DNA of 64,000 nucleotides from Gryllotalpicola ginsengisoli DSM 22003 (GCF_000419445.1 NZ_AULK01000001.1:496001-560000), one strand, 5' to 3'; shown: positions 35,224 through 47,550, counted from the stretch's first letter. Notes: generated by a model not told the origin, from the letters alone. Made by a program: numbers and translations.

Positions 35224-36096
35224 GTGGTGACCGAAGCCGACCTCACGCTGCCCGACGGCCGCATCCTGCGCGTCTACGACGCGCTGACCGGCACGGGCCG
35301 CGGCGACGGCGCGGCCGGATCGCCGTTCCCGGTGTTCTGGCTGCACGGCTCGCCCAACCTCGGGTCGCCGCCCGAGCCGCTGTTCGCCGCGGCCGAGGCG
35401 CTCGGCCTGCGCTGGGTCTCCTACGACCGCCCCGGCTACGGCGGGTCGAGCCCGCACGAGGGCCGCACCGTCGCCTCGGCCGCGGCGGATGTGGCCGCGA
35501 TCGCCGACGCGCTGGGCCTGGACAGCTTCGCCGTGCTCGGGCACTCCGGCGGCGGCCCGCACGCGCTCGCCTGCGCCGCGCTGCTGCCGGAGCGGGTCAC
35601 CGCGGCCGTGAGCGTCTCCGCGCCGGCGCCGATCGATGCGGACGGCCTGGACTGGTTCGCGGGCTGGTCGCCGGGCATCGCGGCGGAGAACCGAGCGGCG
35701 ATCCAGGGGCGCGCGGCGCTGGCGGCGCACTGGGCGGCGGCCGAACCCGAGGAGATGAGCGCCTTCTTCACCGACGCCGACGTGGCGGCCCTCGGCGGCG
35801 ACTGGGAGTGGCTGGCCGGCGTGGCCGGTCAGGCGATGGAGCAGGGCGACGAGGGCCAGCTGGAAGACACCCTGGCCGGCGTCCGGCCGTGGGGCTTCCG
35901 GCCCGAGGCGATCCGCGTGCCGGTCTTGATCGTGCACGGCGAGACGGACAGGATGGTCCCGCCCGCGCACGGCCGGTGGCTCGCCGCGCACTGTCCCACC
36001 GCCGAACTGCGTCTCGTCGCCGACGCGGGACACATCACGGCGCTCGACACCGCACCGGAGGCGCTCGCCTGGCTCGCCGCGCGAACCCGGGCGTGA
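35224..36096 (+). CDS. Alpha/beta hydrolase
   Basis: This 290-residue hydrolase carries FWLHGSPNLGS (oxyanion loop), the nucleophile elbow VLGHSGGGPHAL near residue 107 (Ser), an acidic residue in IVHGETDRMVPP and the catalytic His in ADAGHITAL. Members hydrolyse esters, epoxides or other bonds; the substrate cannot be predicted. The gene starts with GTG-GTG; 35224 is favoured by the -10 element 7 nt upstream. A hairpin terminator follows. Confidence 0.88.
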   Translation: MVTEADLTLPDGRILRVYDALTGTGRGDGAAGSPFPVFWLHGSPNLGSPPEPLFAAAEALGLRWVSYDRPGYGGSSPHEGRTVASAAADVAAIADALGLDSFAVLGHSGGGPHALACAALLPERVTAAVSVSAPAPIDADGLDWFAGWSPGIAAENRAAIQGRAALAAHWAAAEPEEMSAFFTDADVAALGGDWEWLAGVAGQAMEQGDEGQLEDTLAGVRPWGFRPEAIRVPVLIVHGETDRMVPPAHGRWLAAHCPTAELRLVADAGHITALDTAPEALAWLAARTRA

Positions 36097-36181
36097 CGTC
36101 GCATGCGCCGTTCCGCCCGTCGCTGCGTCAGCGGTCCGGGTCCAGCACGGTACCGATGCGCGGCCACCGCCGCCAGCTGCC

Positions 36182-36209
36182 GGGGTGGCCGGCTCGGGCC
36201 GGTCACCCC
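36182..36209. terminator. Bidirectional terminator hairpin
   Basis: GGGGTGGCCGG and CCGGTCACCCC form an 11-bp stem (one G-T pair) with a 6-nt loop, between convergent genes ending at 36096 and 36216. Confidence 0.7.
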
Positions 36210-36215
36210 GCCCGC

Positions 36216-36614
36216 TCAGACCGCGGCGCTTCCGCGCGCCCGCACGGTCGCGAGCAGCAGCTCGTTGGGCTGCAGGACGTGCCTGAGCGGCAGCACGTAG
36301 ACCCGGCCGAAGCGGGCGCACGGATGCCGCGAGCCGATCTCGCTCGCCGTCTCGAGGTCGGGGGCGGCGACGAGGTCGAAGCCGGCGAACCACTCCTTGA
36401 ACTCGGGGAACGGCCCGTCGACCTGGGTGACCTCGCCGGCCCGCTTCGTGATGCGGCGGGCCTCGGTGGCGCCGGTCAGCCGCTCGCCCGTGATCCGGAT
36501 GCCGTCTGCGACGGACTCGAGCCAGTCGGCGATGTCGTCGGACTCCTCGCTCCACGGTTCGCCGTCCGGCGCATCCGTGTAGAGCAGCAGGTAGTGCGTG
36601 GTGGCGTCGGTCAT
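36216..36614 (-). CDS. YCII/DGPF-domain protein, partner of ECF42
   Basis: This 132-residue protein has the YCII-related fold. The defining motif is seen in QVDGPFPEFKEW near residue 66. DGPF proteins are the standard genomic partners of ECF42 sigma factors and may help signal to them, although their biochemical role is unsettled. ATG at 36614 overlaps the sigma-factor stop (ATGA), so the two are coupled. Confidence 0.88.
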   Translation of the reverse strand: MTDATTHYLLLYTDAPDGEPWSEESDDIADWLESVADGIRITGERLTGATEARRITKRAGEVTQVDGPFPEFKEWFAGFDLVAAPDLETASEIGSRHPCARFGRVYVLPLRHVLQPNELLLATVRARGSAAV

Positions 36615-37870
36615 GATGCGCCCTCCTCTTCTTTCGGTCGATCCTTCTGGTGGTCCAGCCGGCGCGCCTGCGCCTCGAGCCAGCGCCGTTCCGCGGCGTT
36701 GGACGTCTTCATGCCCGCCTCGGAATACGCGGCCCCTGCGGCCTCGAGGGCGCCGGCCTGCTCGAGCAGCCCGGCCCGCACGGAGAGCAGCCGGTGGCTG
36801 CGGGCGAGGCGTTCGTCGGTTTCGAGTTCGGCGAGTTCCGCCAGCCCGGCCAGCGGCCCCCGCGCCATACCGACCGCCGCGGCGCGGGCGAGGCGGGCCG
36901 CCGGCCCGGGCTGCAGCCGCACCAGCACGTCGTACAGGCCGAGGATCTGCTCCCAGTCGGTCGCCGCCGCGTTCGGTGCCGCGGCGTGCACGGCGGCGAC
37001 GGCGGCCTGCACCGCGAGCGGCGACGCCGGTCCTCCGACCAGCGCCCGCGCAGCCAGGCGGCGGCCCTCGGCGAGCTTCGCCGCGTCCCACAGCGCGCGG
37101 TCCTGGTCGGGCAGCGCCACGGGGTCGCCGTGCGCGTCGACCCGGGCGGCCGTGCGCGCGTCGGTGAGCAGCATCAGCGCGAGCAACGCCGTCGTCTCCG
37201 GGTCGGCGGGCAGCGCGGCATGCAGCAGGCGGGTCAGGCGGATCGCCTCGGCGACGAGCTCGCCGTGCACCGGCAGCTCTCCCCCGGTGGGCGCGTAGCC
37301 CTCGTTGAACATCAGGTACAGGGCGGTGCGCACCGCAGCGGCGCGCTCGGCGACCTCGCCGGGCCCGGGCCAGACGAAGCGCCGGCCCGCTTCGTCGATG
37401 GTGCGCTTGGCGCGGGTGATGCGCTGCGCCATCGTCGTGGGCGTCGTGTAGAAGGCGGCCGCGATCTGCTCCGTGGTCAGCCCGCAGACCGCGCGCAGCG
37501 TGAGCGCGACCTGCGCGGCGGGCCGCAGCGCCGGGTGGCAGCAGAGCACCAGCAGCGCCAGGGAGTCGTCGCGCGCGGAGCCCTCGGCGCCGCCGACGTC
37601 GAGCACGGCATCGCGCTCCTCGCGAGCGCGGCGCGCGGCATCCGATCGCACCGCGTCGATGTAGCGGCGGCGCGCGACCGTGAGCAGCCAGGCGCGCACG
37701 TCGCGGGGCCGGCCGTCGACGGGCCAGCTGACGGATGCCTCGACCAGCGCCTCCTGCACGGCGTCCTCGCAGTCGGCGAGGTTGCCGTAGCGGCGCGCGA
37801 GGGCGCCGGTCACCAGCGGGATCACGGCGCGCACGTTGGCGTCGAAGATCGTGTCGGTTCCGGCGGCCAT
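36611..37870 (-). CDS. RNA polymerase sigma factor, ECF42 type
   Basis: This 419-residue ECF sigma factor has sigma-2 (about residues 10-75, DAVQEALVEA and VRAWLLTVARRRYID), sigma-4 (LTLRAVCGLTTEQIAAAF, then MAQRITRAKR) and a long C-terminal extension of about 220 residues, the DUF6596/TPR-like domain typical of ECF42. That extension is needed for activity in studied members, and there is no membrane anti-sigma factor. AAGGGAGG precedes the ATG. It is co-transcribed with the DGPF protein. Confidence 0.9.
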   Translation of the reverse strand: MAAGTDTIFDANVRAVIPLVTGALARRYGNLADCEDAVQEALVEASVSWPVDGRPRDVRAWLLTVARRRYIDAVRSDAARRAREERDAVLDVGGAEGSARDDSLALLVLCCHPALRPAAQVALTLRAVCGLTTEQIAAAFYTTPTTMAQRITRAKRTIDEAGRRFVWPGPGEVAERAAAVRTALYLMFNEGYAPTGGELPVHGELVAEAIRLTRLLHAALPADPETTALLALMLLTDARTAARVDAHGDPVALPDQDRALWDAAKLAEGRRLAARALVGGPASPLAVQAAVAAVHAAAPNAAATDWEQILGLYDVLVRLQPGPAARLARAAAVGMARGPLAGLAELAELETDERLARSHRLLSVRAGLLEQAGALEAAGAAYSEAGMKTSNAAERRWLEAQARRLDHQKDRPKEEEGAS

Positions 37871-37943
37871 CTGCGCCCTCCCTTGCGTGTCAGCGATTCA
37901 GGCTGTCACGTGAGGGTCGGAGCCGACAGCGGCGGATCGACAA

Positions 37944-38450
37944 TTACGACACTGTGCCGCCGATCATGCTGCGCCACCAGTCCTCGACGCGGCGCCACGA
38001 CTCCTCCGGAGAGACGGCCGGGTCGCGGGTCATGACGCTCCAGCGGCGGCCGAACGGGTCGACGAAGGCGGCGAAGCGGTCGCCGGAGACGAAGTCGGAG
38101 GGCTGCTCCTTGACCTCCGCGCCCCGCTCGAGCGCACGGGCGACCACCGCGTCGACGTCGTCGACGTACACGACGATCGACTGCGAGACGCCCTCGGCGG
38201 CCGGGTCGGGGGCGACGAGCCCGAACCCGGGTTGCGGGTCGGAGAGCTGCAGGCGGCCCGATCCTCCGAAGTCGAGCTCGGCCTGCCCGACATACGGGGT
38301 GCCGTCGGGCGTGACGCCGTCGAGCCGGTTCACGAGGGTCGCGCCGAACACCTGCTGATAGAAGGCGATCGCGGCGTCCGCGCCGTCGACGACGAGGTAG
38401 GGGGTGAGTGCGGTGTAGCCGGGCGGGCGGCCGGCGTTCGAGTTGCTCAT
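37944..38450 (-). CDS. VOC-family (glyoxalase-like) protein
   Basis: This 168-residue protein has the vicinal-oxygen-chelate fold: TPYLVVDGADAAIAFYQQVFG at about residues 16-36, SIVVYVDDVDAVVARALERG, and DPFGRRWSVMTR. The usual metal-binding His/Glu set is incomplete, as in many PhnB/YdfO-like members, so it may bind rather than transform its ligand. TAGCGT lies 6 nt before the ATG. It is divergent from an AraC-type regulator, its most likely controller. Confidence 0.85.
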   Translation of the reverse strand: MSNSNAGRPPGYTALTPYLVVDGADAAIAFYQQVFGATLVNRLDGVTPDGTPYVGQAELDFGGSGRLQLSDPQPGFGLVAPDPAAEGVSQSIVVYVDDVDAVVARALERGAEVKEQPSDFVSGDRFAAFVDPFGRRWSVMTRDPAVSPEESWRRVEDWWRSMIGGTVS

Positions 38451-38456
38451 GCGTGC

Positions 38457-38462
38457 ACGCTA
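38457..38462 (-). promoter_or_regulatory. -10 element TAGCGT of the VOC gene
   Basis: TAGCGT on the minus strand is 6 nt before the ATG at 38450; leaderless. Confidence 0.55.
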
Positions 38463-38502
38463 GGCAGGCGACGGATGCCTCGTCTTGAACTTTTCCGACA
38501 CC

Positions 38503-38508
38503 TAGTCT
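38503..38508 (+). promoter_or_regulatory. -10 element TAGTCT of the AraC-type regulator
   Basis: TAGTCT is 7 nt before the ATG at 38516; leaderless. Confidence 0.6.
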
Positions 38509-38515
38509 GGCTCCC

Positions 38516-39328
38516 ATGGCGCAGCACGAGGACGTGGTCAGCAAGGGCCCGCTCGCCCCGGTCGCCGGGCCGGTGCGGGTCGCCCGTTACCCGGCCGCCG
38601 GCGCGGCGGCGGCTCTCGTGCGGCACTACTGGATCCCCGAGTGGTCGCTGCCCGAGGGCGGGAGCGTCGAGATCCCGGTCCTCGTCTACCCCGCTTCCAA
38701 CCTCGTCGTCGAAGGCGGCGCCGTCACCCTCTACCCGCCGGTGGCCGAGCTGTCGGTCAAGCAGCTCCGCGGCGAAGGCCGCGCGTTCGGTGCGCTGCTG
38801 CAGCCGTCGGCCGGGCACCGCCTCGCGGGCCGCCTACTGTCCGAGCTCGCCGGCGCACCCCTGCCGCTCGACGACGGCCCGGCGGCCGAGGTGGGGGCGG
38901 CGCTGGCGGGTGCGGGCGACGCCGCGGCGCGGCATCCGCTCGCCATCGCCGCCTTCGAGCGGTGGCTGCTCGCCCGCTTGCCCGCCCCGCAGCCCGACGA
39001 CGAACTGATCGATGCGATCTGCGCGCGGGTCGAGGCCGACGCCGGCGTCACCCGCGTCGACCAGCTCGCGGCACGGTTCGGGCTGAGCGAGCGGCGCCTC
39101 GAACGGCTCGCCGCCCGCTACATCGGGCTGTCGCCCAAGTGGCTGATCCAGCGCCGCCGGCTGCAGGAGGCCGCGCACCGACTGCGCGCGCGGCCCGGCG
39201 CCGACCTCAGCGCCCTCGCCGCCGAGCTCGGCTACGCCGACTACCCGCACTTCAGCCGCGACTTCGCCGCCACGGTCGGGGCGACGCCGCGCGCGTTCGC
39301 CGCTACTGCCCGGCGCGCTCGAGGATGA
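38516..39328 (+). CDS. AraC-family transcriptional regulator
   Basis: A 270-residue regulator. The N-terminal half has the DUF6597-like sensing region ([15 protein letters not shown], then [14 protein letters not shown]). The C-terminal AraC domain has two helix-turn-helices: [20 protein letters not shown] and [18 protein letters not shown], followed by VGATPRAF. The start is set by the -10 element 7 nt upstream. It probably regulates itself and the divergent VOC gene. Its last 26 bp overlap the end of gatB on the other strand. Confidence 0.88.
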   Translation: MAQHEDVVSKGPLAPVAGPVRVARYPAAGAAAALVRHYWIPEWSLPEGGSVEIPVLVYPASNLVVEGGAVTLYPPVAELSVKQLRGEGRAFGALLQPSAGHRLAGRLLSELAGAPLPLDDGPAAEVGAALAGAGDAAARHPLAIAAFERWLLARLPAPQPDDELIDAICARVEADAGVTRVDQLAARFGLSERRLERLAARYIGLSPKWLIQRRRLQEAAHRLRARPGADLSALAAELGYADYPHFSRDFAATVGATPRAFAATARRARG

Positions 39329-40802
39329 GCTCGCGCACCCGGGCGGCGTCGGCCTGGCCCTTCATCGCCTTCATCACCGCGCCGATGACGGCGCCGGCGG
39401 CCTGCACCTTGCCGTCCTGGATCTTCGCCAGCACGTCCGGCTGCGCGGCGAGCGCCTCGTCGATCGCGGCGATGAGCGCGCCGTCGTCGGAGACGACCTT
39501 CAGCCCGCGCTTCTCCACGACCTCGGCGGGCGAGCCCTCGCCGGCGATGACGCCCTCGAGCACCTGCCGCGCCAGCCGGTCGGTCAGCTCGCCGCTCGCG
39601 ATCAGGCCCGACAGCTCGGCGACCTGCTGCGGGGTCACCAGCGTGTCGGCGGCGACGCCGCGCGCGTTGGCGATGCGGGTGAGCTCGCCCGTCCACCACT
39701 TGCGCGCGTCGGCGGGACTCGCGCCGGCGGCGACGGTCGCCTCGACCGCGTCGAGCAGCTCGCCGTTCACCACGTCCTGGAACTCGAGCGCGGTGAAGCC
39801 CCACGCCTCGCGCAGCCGCTTGCGGCGCGCCATCGGCGGCTCCGGCAGCGTGGCGCGCAGCTCCTCCACCCACTCGCGGCTCGGCGCCACGGGCACCAGG
39901 TCGGGCTCGGGGAAGTAGCGGTAGTCGTCGGCGTCGGACTTCGGCCGGCCGGCGCTCGTGGTGCCGGTGTCCTCGTGCCAGTGCCGGGTCTCCTGCGTGA
40001 TCGTGCCGCCGGCCTCGAGGATCGCCGCCTGACGCTGGATCTCGTAGCGCACCGCGCGCTCCACCGAGCGCAGCGAGTTCACGTTCTTGGTCTCGGTGCG
40101 GGTGCCGAGCACGGTCGAGCCGCGGGGGCGCAGCGACACGTTCGCGTCGCAGCGGATGTTGCCCTCCTCCATGCGCGCGTTCGAGACGCCGAGGGCGCGC
40201 ACGATGTCGCGGATGGCGCCCACGTAGGCGCGGCCGACCTCCGGAGCATCCGCCTCGGCGCCCTCGATGATCTTCGTCACGATCTCGACCAGCGGCACGC
40301 CGCCGCGGTTGAAGTCGACCAGCGAGTACTCCGCGCCCTGGATGCGCCCGGTCGCGCCGCCCACGTGGGTGAGCTTGCCGGCGTCCTCCTCCATGTGCGC
40401 CCGCTCGATCTGCACCGTGATCTCGCGGCCGGAGGCGAGCTCGAGCGTGAGCTCCCCGTCGAACGCGATCGGCTCGTCGTACTGCGAGGTCTGGAAGTTC
40501 TTCGCGAGGTCCGGGTAGAAGTACTGCTTGCGCGCGAAGCGGCAGTTCTCCGCGATCTCGCAGCCGAGCGCGAGGCCGAGACGGATGCTCGACTCGATCG
40601 CCTTCTCGTTGACCTGCGGCAGCCCGCCCGGCAGCCCCAGGCAGGTCGGGCACGTGTTGGTGTTGGCACCCTGCCCGAACGCGTTCGCGCAGCCGCAGAA
40701 CATCTTCGTCTTCGTGTTCAGCTCGACGTGCACCTCGAAGCCGAGCACGGGCTCGTACAGCTCGATCGCCTTGTCGAAGTCGAGCAGCTTGTCCTTCGCC
40801 AT
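39303..40802 (-). CDS. gatB: Aspartyl/glutamyl-tRNA amidotransferase subunit B
   Basis: This 499-residue GatB binds misacylated Glu-tRNA(Gln)/Asp-tRNA(Asn) and, with GatA and GatC, amidates it. The N-terminal kinase-like cradle has [12 protein letters not shown] and the zinc/GatA interface [12 protein letters not shown] (near residue 48); the tail domain that contacts the tRNA ends in [10 protein letters not shown]. The ATG overlaps the gatA stop (TAATG). Confidence 0.96.
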   Translation of the reverse strand: MAKDKLLDFDKAIELYEPVLGFEVHVELNTKTKMFCGCANAFGQGANTNTCPTCLGLPGGLPQVNEKAIESSIRLGLALGCEIAENCRFARKQYFYPDLAKNFQTSQYDEPIAFDGELTLELASGREITVQIERAHMEEDAGKLTHVGGATGRIQGAEYSLVDFNRGGVPLVEIVTKIIEGAEADAPEVGRAYVGAIRDIVRALGVSNARMEEGNIRCDANVSLRPRGSTVLGTRTETKNVNSLRSVERAVRYEIQRQAAILEAGGTITQETRHWHEDTGTTSAGRPKSDADDYRYFPEPDLVPVAPSREWVEELRATLPEPPMARRKRLREAWGFTALEFQDVVNGELLDAVEATVAAGASPADARKWWTGELTRIANARGVAADTLVTPQQVAELSGLIASGELTDRLARQVLEGVIAGEGSPAEVVEKRGLKVVSDDGALIAAIDEALAAQPDVLAKIQDGKVQAAGAVIGAVMKAMKGQADAARVRELILERAGQ

Positions 40803-42337
40803 TACTTCACGGCCTCCTTGAGAAGGGGCGCCTGGCTGAGCAGGTCGTGGCCCCAGGCATCCGTCAGCATCGTCTCGATCGCGGCGCCCACCTCGTACAG
40901 CCGGGCGTCGGCGTGCGCGGGGGCGAGCAGCTGCAGTCCGGTGGGCAGGCCGTCCTCGGGGGCGAGGCCCATGGGGATCGACATGCCGGGGATGCCGGCG
41001 AGGTTGGCGGGGATGGTGGTGACGTCGTTCAGGTACATCGCCAGCGGGTCGTCGACGAGCGACCCGAGCTCGAACGCGGTGGTCGGCGCGGCCGGGCTGA
41101 TCAGCACGTCGGCCTTGTCGAACGCCTGGGCGAAGTCCTGCTGGATCAGGGTGCGCACCTTCTGCGCGCTGCCGTAGTAGGCGTCGTAGTAGCCGGCCGA
41201 CAGGGCGTAGGTGCCGAGGATGATGCGGCGCTTCACCTCGGCGCCGAAGCCGGCGTCGCGGGTCGCGCTCATCACCCGCTCGACGGTCGCCGGGCCCGAG
41301 TCGGGGCGCACCCGCAGCCCGAAGCGCACGGAGTCCATGCGGGCGAGGTTGCTGGAGGCCTCGGCCGGGAGGATCAGATAGTACGCGGCGACCGCGTACT
41401 CGAAGCTGGGCGCCTCGACCTCGACGACCTCGGCGCCGGCGGCGGTGAGGGCGGCCACCGTCTCGTCGAAGCGCTGCTTGACGCCGGCCTGGAAGCCGCC
41501 GTTCTCGCCGGACAGCTCGCGCACGACGCCGACCCTGAGGCCCGTCAGCGCCTCCCCGGTGCCGCCGCGGCGGGCGGCGTCGGCCATCGACGGCCACTCG
41601 TCGGTGAGCGAGGTCGAGTCGAGCGGGTCGTGGCCTGAGATCACGTCGTGCAGCAGGCCCGCGTCGAGCACGGTGCGGCTGACCGGCCCGACCTGGTCGA
41701 GCGAGCTGGCCAGCGCGATGGCGCCGTAGCGGCTCACCCCGCCGTAGGTGGGCTTGACGCCGACCGATCCGGTCACGGCCGCCGGCTGACGGATGCTCCC
41801 GCCGGTGTCCGACCCGAGCGCGAGCGGCGCCTCGAAGGCGGACACGGCGGCGGCGGACCCGCCGCCCGAGCCGCCCGGGGTGCGCGTCAGATCCCACGGG
41901 TTGTGGCTCGGCCCGAACGCGGAGTGCTCCGTGGACGAGCCCATCGCGAACTCGTCCATGTTGGTCTTGCCGAGGGGAACCAGGTCGGCCGCGCGCAGCC
42001 GGGCGACGACGGTCGCGTCGTAGGGCGGCAGCCACCCCTCGAGGATCTTCGAGCCCGACGTGGAGGGCATGTCCTTGGTGGCCAGCACGTCCTTGATGGC
42101 CACCGGCACTCCGGCGAGCGGCCCCAGCTCCTCGCCGGCGGCGCGGCGGGCGTCGATCGCGGCGGCGGTGTCGAGCGCGGTGTCGCTGACGTGCAGGAAG
42201 GCGTGCACGTCGCCGTCGACGGCGGCGATGCGGTCGAGGTGCGCCTGGGTCGCCTCGACGCTGGTGACCTCGCCGGAGGCGAGCTTGGCGGCCAGTTCTG
42301 CGGCCGAGAGGTGGATCAGCTCAGGCATCCGTCTCAC
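40802..42337 (-). CDS. gatA: Aspartyl/glutamyl-tRNA amidotransferase subunit A
   Basis: This 511-residue amidase-signature enzyme releases ammonia from glutamine for tRNA amidation. The Ser-cisSer-Lys triad is visible: [11 protein letters not shown] (Lys), [14 protein letters not shown] (cis-Ser) and [13 protein letters not shown] (nucleophile Ser). The GTG at 42337 overlaps the gatC stop (GTGA), which favours this start; an ATG three codons later is possible. Confidence 0.96.
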   Translation of the reverse strand: MRRMPELIHLSAAELAAKLASGEVTSVEATQAHLDRIAAVDGDVHAFLHVSDTALDTAAAIDARRAAGEELGPLAGVPVAIKDVLATKDMPSTSGSKILEGWLPPYDATVVARLRAADLVPLGKTNMDEFAMGSSTEHSAFGPSHNPWDLTRTPGGSGGGSAAAVSAFEAPLALGSDTGGSIRQPAAVTGSVGVKPTYGGVSRYGAIALASSLDQVGPVSRTVLDAGLLHDVISGHDPLDSTSLTDEWPSMADAARRGGTGEALTGLRVGVVRELSGENGGFQAGVKQRFDETVAALTAAGAEVVEVEAPSFEYAVAAYYLILPAEASSNLARMDSVRFGLRVRPDSGPATVERVMSATRDAGFGAEVKRRIILGTYALSAGYYDAYYGSAQKVRTLIQQDFAQAFDKADVLISPAAPTTAFELGSLVDDPLAMYLNDVTTIPANLAGIPGMSIPMGLAPEDGLPTGLQLLAPAHADARLYEVGAAIETMLTDAWGHDLLSQAPLLKEAVK

Positions 42338-42633
42338 TGCTCCTCGTCCAGGATGGCGCTCACCTTGAAGCGGTCGCCCTCGCGCTCGGGGGCACCCGAC
42401 AGCGCCTGCTCGACGGTGAGCGAGGGGCGCACCTCGTCGGGGCGGAACACGTTGCGCAGCGGGATCGGGTGGCTCGTGGCGGGGACGTCGGGGGTCGCGA
42501 CCTCGCTGACCTTCGCGATGCTGTCGACGATCTGGGCCAGTTCGCCGGTCAGGCTCTGCAGCTCGCCCTCCGAGAGGTCGATGCGCGCGAGCGAGGCGAG
42601 ATGGCGCACCAGATCGGTGCTGATTTCAGACAT
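42334..42633 (-). CDS. gatC: Aspartyl/glutamyl-tRNA amidotransferase subunit C
   Basis: This 99-residue GatC, beginning [20 protein letters not shown], wraps GatA and GatB together. The conserved [21 protein letters not shown] type segment lies near residue 50. GGAG is 5 nt before the ATG. It is the first gene of the gatCAB unit. Confidence 0.95.
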   Translation of the reverse strand: MSEISTDLVRHLASLARIDLSEGELQSLTGELAQIVDSIAKVSEVATPDVPATSHPIPLRNVFRPDEVRPSLTVEQALSGAPEREGDRFKVSAILDEEQ

Positions 42634-42671
42634 GGAGCTCCGTCGGATGTGCGGGCGGGTACCCCACCATC

Positions 42672-44975
<2,304 letters not shown>

Positions 44976-44997
44976 CCGAGCACCGCCGACGCCCGGG

Positions 44998-45750
44998 CTA
45001 GGTGGCGTCCCACAGCGCGCGGTAGTAGGCGATGCGTTCGGCGTCGGGTGCGACGCCGTAGGTCTCGAAGAACAGCCCGTCCCAGCCGACGCCGTAGTTC
45101 CACTCGAGGCTCGCCGACGCGACCGCCAGGTCCGCCCAGCGGTCCGCCGTGCCGAGGCGGCCCACGTCGACGATGCCCGCGAATTCACCGCTCCGCGCGA
45201 CGAGCGTGTTCGGCGAGCACGGGTCGCCGTGGCACACCACCAGACGGTCGATCCCGGGGGCGCGGCGCAGCTCGGCCGGCACCGGGTTCCCCCGGCGTGC
45301 GGCGGCGGCGACGCGCTGCTCGGCCGACCACGAGAAGGGGCACTCGGCAGGGTCGAGCGTGTCATGCAGCATCCGCAAGCCCTGTGCGATCGCGCGCACG
45401 GCGAGCTCGGGCCGCTGCGACCAGGGCGGGACGACCGCGGAGAGCGCGTCCAGGCCCTCCGTCGCCAGCCACTCCCCCGTCTCGTCCACGCCGGCGGCGA
45501 TCACGCGAGGCGCCGGGAACCGGCCGGCGAGCCACTCGAGACGCTCGCGCTCGTCTCTCAGCGACTCGCTCGAGCCGCGCGGATCCCACTTCACGAACCG
45601 CGCGCCCTCAGGAGCGTCGACGCGGTAGGTGAGCCCGCCGGCCTCGTTCTGCCACACGGCCCGCAGCGGCGCCCCCGCGGCGAAGGCGAGCACCGCCTGC
45701 GGCACAGCCGGCTCGGCGGGCGGCGGCCCGGCGAGGGCCTTCGAGGTCAC
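44998..45750 (-). CDS. APH-family phosphotransferase (aminoglycoside kinase-like)
   Basis: This 250-residue kinase has the APH(3') layout: a phosphate-positioning lysine in [10 protein letters not shown], the Brenner motif [13 protein letters not shown] near residue 177 (catalytic Asp, metal Asn), and [17 protein letters not shown] with the second metal aspartate. Chromosomal homologs may phosphorylate aminoglycosides or other small molecules, so resistance is possible but unproved. GTG at 45750 overlaps the mnmA stop (GTGA), placing it in an mnmA operon between mnmA and ligA. Confidence 0.85.
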   Translation of the reverse strand: MTSKALAGPPPAEPAVPQAVLAFAAGAPLRAVWQNEAGGLTYRVDAPEGARFVKWDPRGSSESLRDERERLEWLAGRFPAPRVIAAGVDETGEWLATEGLDALSAVVPPWSQRPELAVRAIAQGLRMLHDTLDPAECPFSWSAEQRVAAAARRGNPVPAELRRAPGIDRLVVCHGDPCSPNTLVARSGEFAGIVDVGRLGTADRWADLAVASASLEWNYGVGWDGLFFETYGVAPDAERIAYYRALWDAT

Positions 45751-46853
45751 GCGCCGAGGGGCACGGCGCTGACGGTGCGGTCGATCGTGGTCTGCCCGAG
45801 CACGCGCGTGCCGACGTAGACGACCGCCGTCTGACCGGGCGCGACCCCGTTGATCGGATGCTCCGGCGTGATCACCAGCTCGCCGCCGAGGACGGCGGCG
45901 CGGGCCGGCACCGGGTCGGCGTGCGCCCGGATCTGCACCTCGCAGGCGAACTCCCGCTCGGGGTGCTCGGGCGCCCGGCCCGCCCAGGTGTACCGCGAAC
46001 CGGCGAGCTGCGCGATGTCGAGGGCCTCCTTCGGTCCGACGACGACGGTGTTGGTCTGGGGCTTCACCTCGAGCACGAAGCGGGGCCGGCCGTCGGGCGC
46101 GGGAACGGTGAGGTTGAGCCCGCGGCGCTGGCCGACGGTGTAGGCGTGCGCGCCCTGGTGCTCCCCCACGACCGCGCCGGACCGGTCGACGATGGCGCCG
46201 TTCGAGATGCCGACGTGCTCGCCGAGCCAGCCTCGGGTGTCGCCGTCGGGGATGAAGCAGATGTCGTGGCTGTCGGGCTTCTTCGCCACCGCGAAGCCGC
46301 GGGCCTCGGCCTCGGCGCGCACCTCGGCCTTCGACGGCGTGGCGCCGAGCGGGAACATGGCGTGCTTCAGCTGCTCGGCGGTCAGCACGCCCAGCACATA
46401 GCTCTGGTCCTTGGCCCAGGCGGCGGCGCGGTGCAGTTCACGGTTGCCGTGCGCATCCGTCACGATCGACGCGTAGTGCCCGGTGACCACCGCGTCGAAG
46501 CCGAGCGCGAGCGCCTTCTCCAGCAACGCCGCGAACTTGATGCGCTCGTTGCAGCGCATGCACGGGTTCGGGGTGCGGCCGGCTTGGTACTCGGAGATGA
46601 AGTCGTCGACGACGTCCTCCTTGAACCGCTCCGAGAAATCCCACACGTAGAAGGGGATGCCGATCAGGTCGGCCACGCGCCGGGCGTCCATCGCGTCCTC
46701 GATGGTGCAGCAGCCGCGGCTGCCGGTGCGCAGGGTTCCCGGCATGCGCGAGAGGGCGAGGTGCACGCCGACGACGTCGTGTCCCGCGTCCTTCGCGCGG
46801 GCGGCCGCGACCGAGGAGTCGACTCCCCCGCTCATGGCTGCAAGAACACGCAT
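45747..46853 (-). CDS. mnmA: tRNA 2-thiouridylase MnmA
   Basis: This 368-residue ATP-dependent enzyme adds sulfur to U34 of tRNA-Lys, -Glu and -Gln. Motifs are the PP-loop [13 protein letters not shown] at the start, the first catalytic cysteine in [13 protein letters not shown] near residue 100 and the second in [12 protein letters not shown] near residue 195. TACACT lies 6 nt before the ATG. The cysteine desulfurase needed to supply sulfur is nearby (47624-48796). Confidence 0.96.
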   Translation of the reverse strand: MRVLAAMSGGVDSSVAAARAKDAGHDVVGVHLALSRMPGTLRTGSRGCCTIEDAMDARRVADLIGIPFYVWDFSERFKEDVVDDFISEYQAGRTPNPCMRCNERIKFAALLEKALALGFDAVVTGHYASIVTDAHGNRELHRAAAWAKDQSYVLGVLTAEQLKHAMFPLGATPSKAEVRAEAEARGFAVAKKPDSHDICFIPDGDTRGWLGEHVGISNGAIVDRSGAVVGEHQGAHAYTVGQRRGLNLTVPAPDGRPRFVLEVKPQTNTVVVGPKEALDIAQLAGSRYTWAGRAPEHPEREFACEVQIRAHADPVPARAAVLGGELVITPEHPINGVAPGQTAVVYVGTRVLGQTTIDRTVSAVPLGA

Positions 46854-46859
46854 GCCTCG

Positions 46860-46865
46860 AGTGTA
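46860..46865 (-). promoter_or_regulatory. -10 element TACACT of mnmA
   Basis: TACACT on the minus strand is 6 nt before the ATG at 46853; leaderless. Confidence 0.6.
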
Positions 46866-46899
46866 CGTTTCGCTGCCCGCACGCGGCCTGAGCCCGTAC

Positions 46900-46905
46900 T
46901 AGCGT
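46900..46905 (+). promoter_or_regulatory. -10 element TAGCGT of the EXPERA-like gene
   Basis: TAGCGT is 6 nt before the GTG at 46912; leaderless, divergent from mnmA. Confidence 0.6.
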
Positions 46906-46911
46906 CGCCTC

Positions 46912-47445
46912 GTGAGCACCGCCGTCGCCGCATCCGATCGCCCCGCGCGCCCCGCCAATCTGCCGCTGCGCGAGCGCCCCGTCGACATCCTGTTCCTGGT
47001 GATCTTCAGCGTCTTCATCGTGACGTGCATTATCAGCGACTCGGTCGAAGGGCTCGGCCTCGACCAGGTCGCGAATTCGCCGAACCTGCTCGTGCGCTGG
47101 AACTACTGGTACGCGAGCAACTTCGACCCGCTGTACCAGTCGCACCCGCTGTGGCTGAGGTTCATCTCGGGCACCTCGGCGTTCGTCTACGTGATCTTCT
47201 ACGTGCTGCTGGACTTCGCCATCGTGCGCGGCTGGAACTGGATCCAGCTGCCGAGCGTGATCTACGCGACGATGATCATCTCGCTCACCGGCATCCCGAT
47301 CTTCGGCGTCGAGTTCTTCGGCCCCGCCGGCCAGGCCACCCCGAACCCGGCCGTGTTCCTCGCCTTCAACGCGCCCTACATCCTGTTCCCGCTGCTGCTG
47401 CTCATCCGCATGCGCAAGCCGCTCCCCTTCACCCGGGGGTGGTGA
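46912..47445 (+). CDS. EXPERA/TMEM97-like four-helix membrane protein
   Basis: This 177-residue protein has four membrane helices and, by eye, the pattern of the EXPERA domain of TMEM97 (sigma-2 receptor)/emopamil-binding protein: DILFLVIFSVFIVTCI with acidic residues in helix 1, WYASNFDPLYQSHPLWLRF after it, RGWNWIQLPSVIYATM and a final NAPYILFPLLLLIRM, then a basic tail. Eukaryotic relatives bind sterols or isomerise them; bacterial ones are uncharacterised. It interrupts the mnmA-desulfurase neighbourhood in the opposite direction. The GTG start follows TAGCGT by 6 nt. Confidence 0.75.
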   Translation: MSTAVAASDRPARPANLPLRERPVDILFLVIFSVFIVTCIISDSVEGLGLDQVANSPNLLVRWNYWYASNFDPLYQSHPLWLRFISGTSAFVYVIFYVLLDFAIVRGWNWIQLPSVIYATMIISLTGIPIFGVEFFGPAGQATPNPAVFLAFNAPYILFPLLLLIRMRKPLPFTRGW

Positions 47446-47550
47446 CGGGTGCTCCTGTGAACCGATCTTGTTGATCGCACCGAGGGAAGAGAATCAGCGC
47501 GACGCGCCCATGCCTGCGTCCCGGGCGCCGCGTGTCGCACGGATTCCCTT

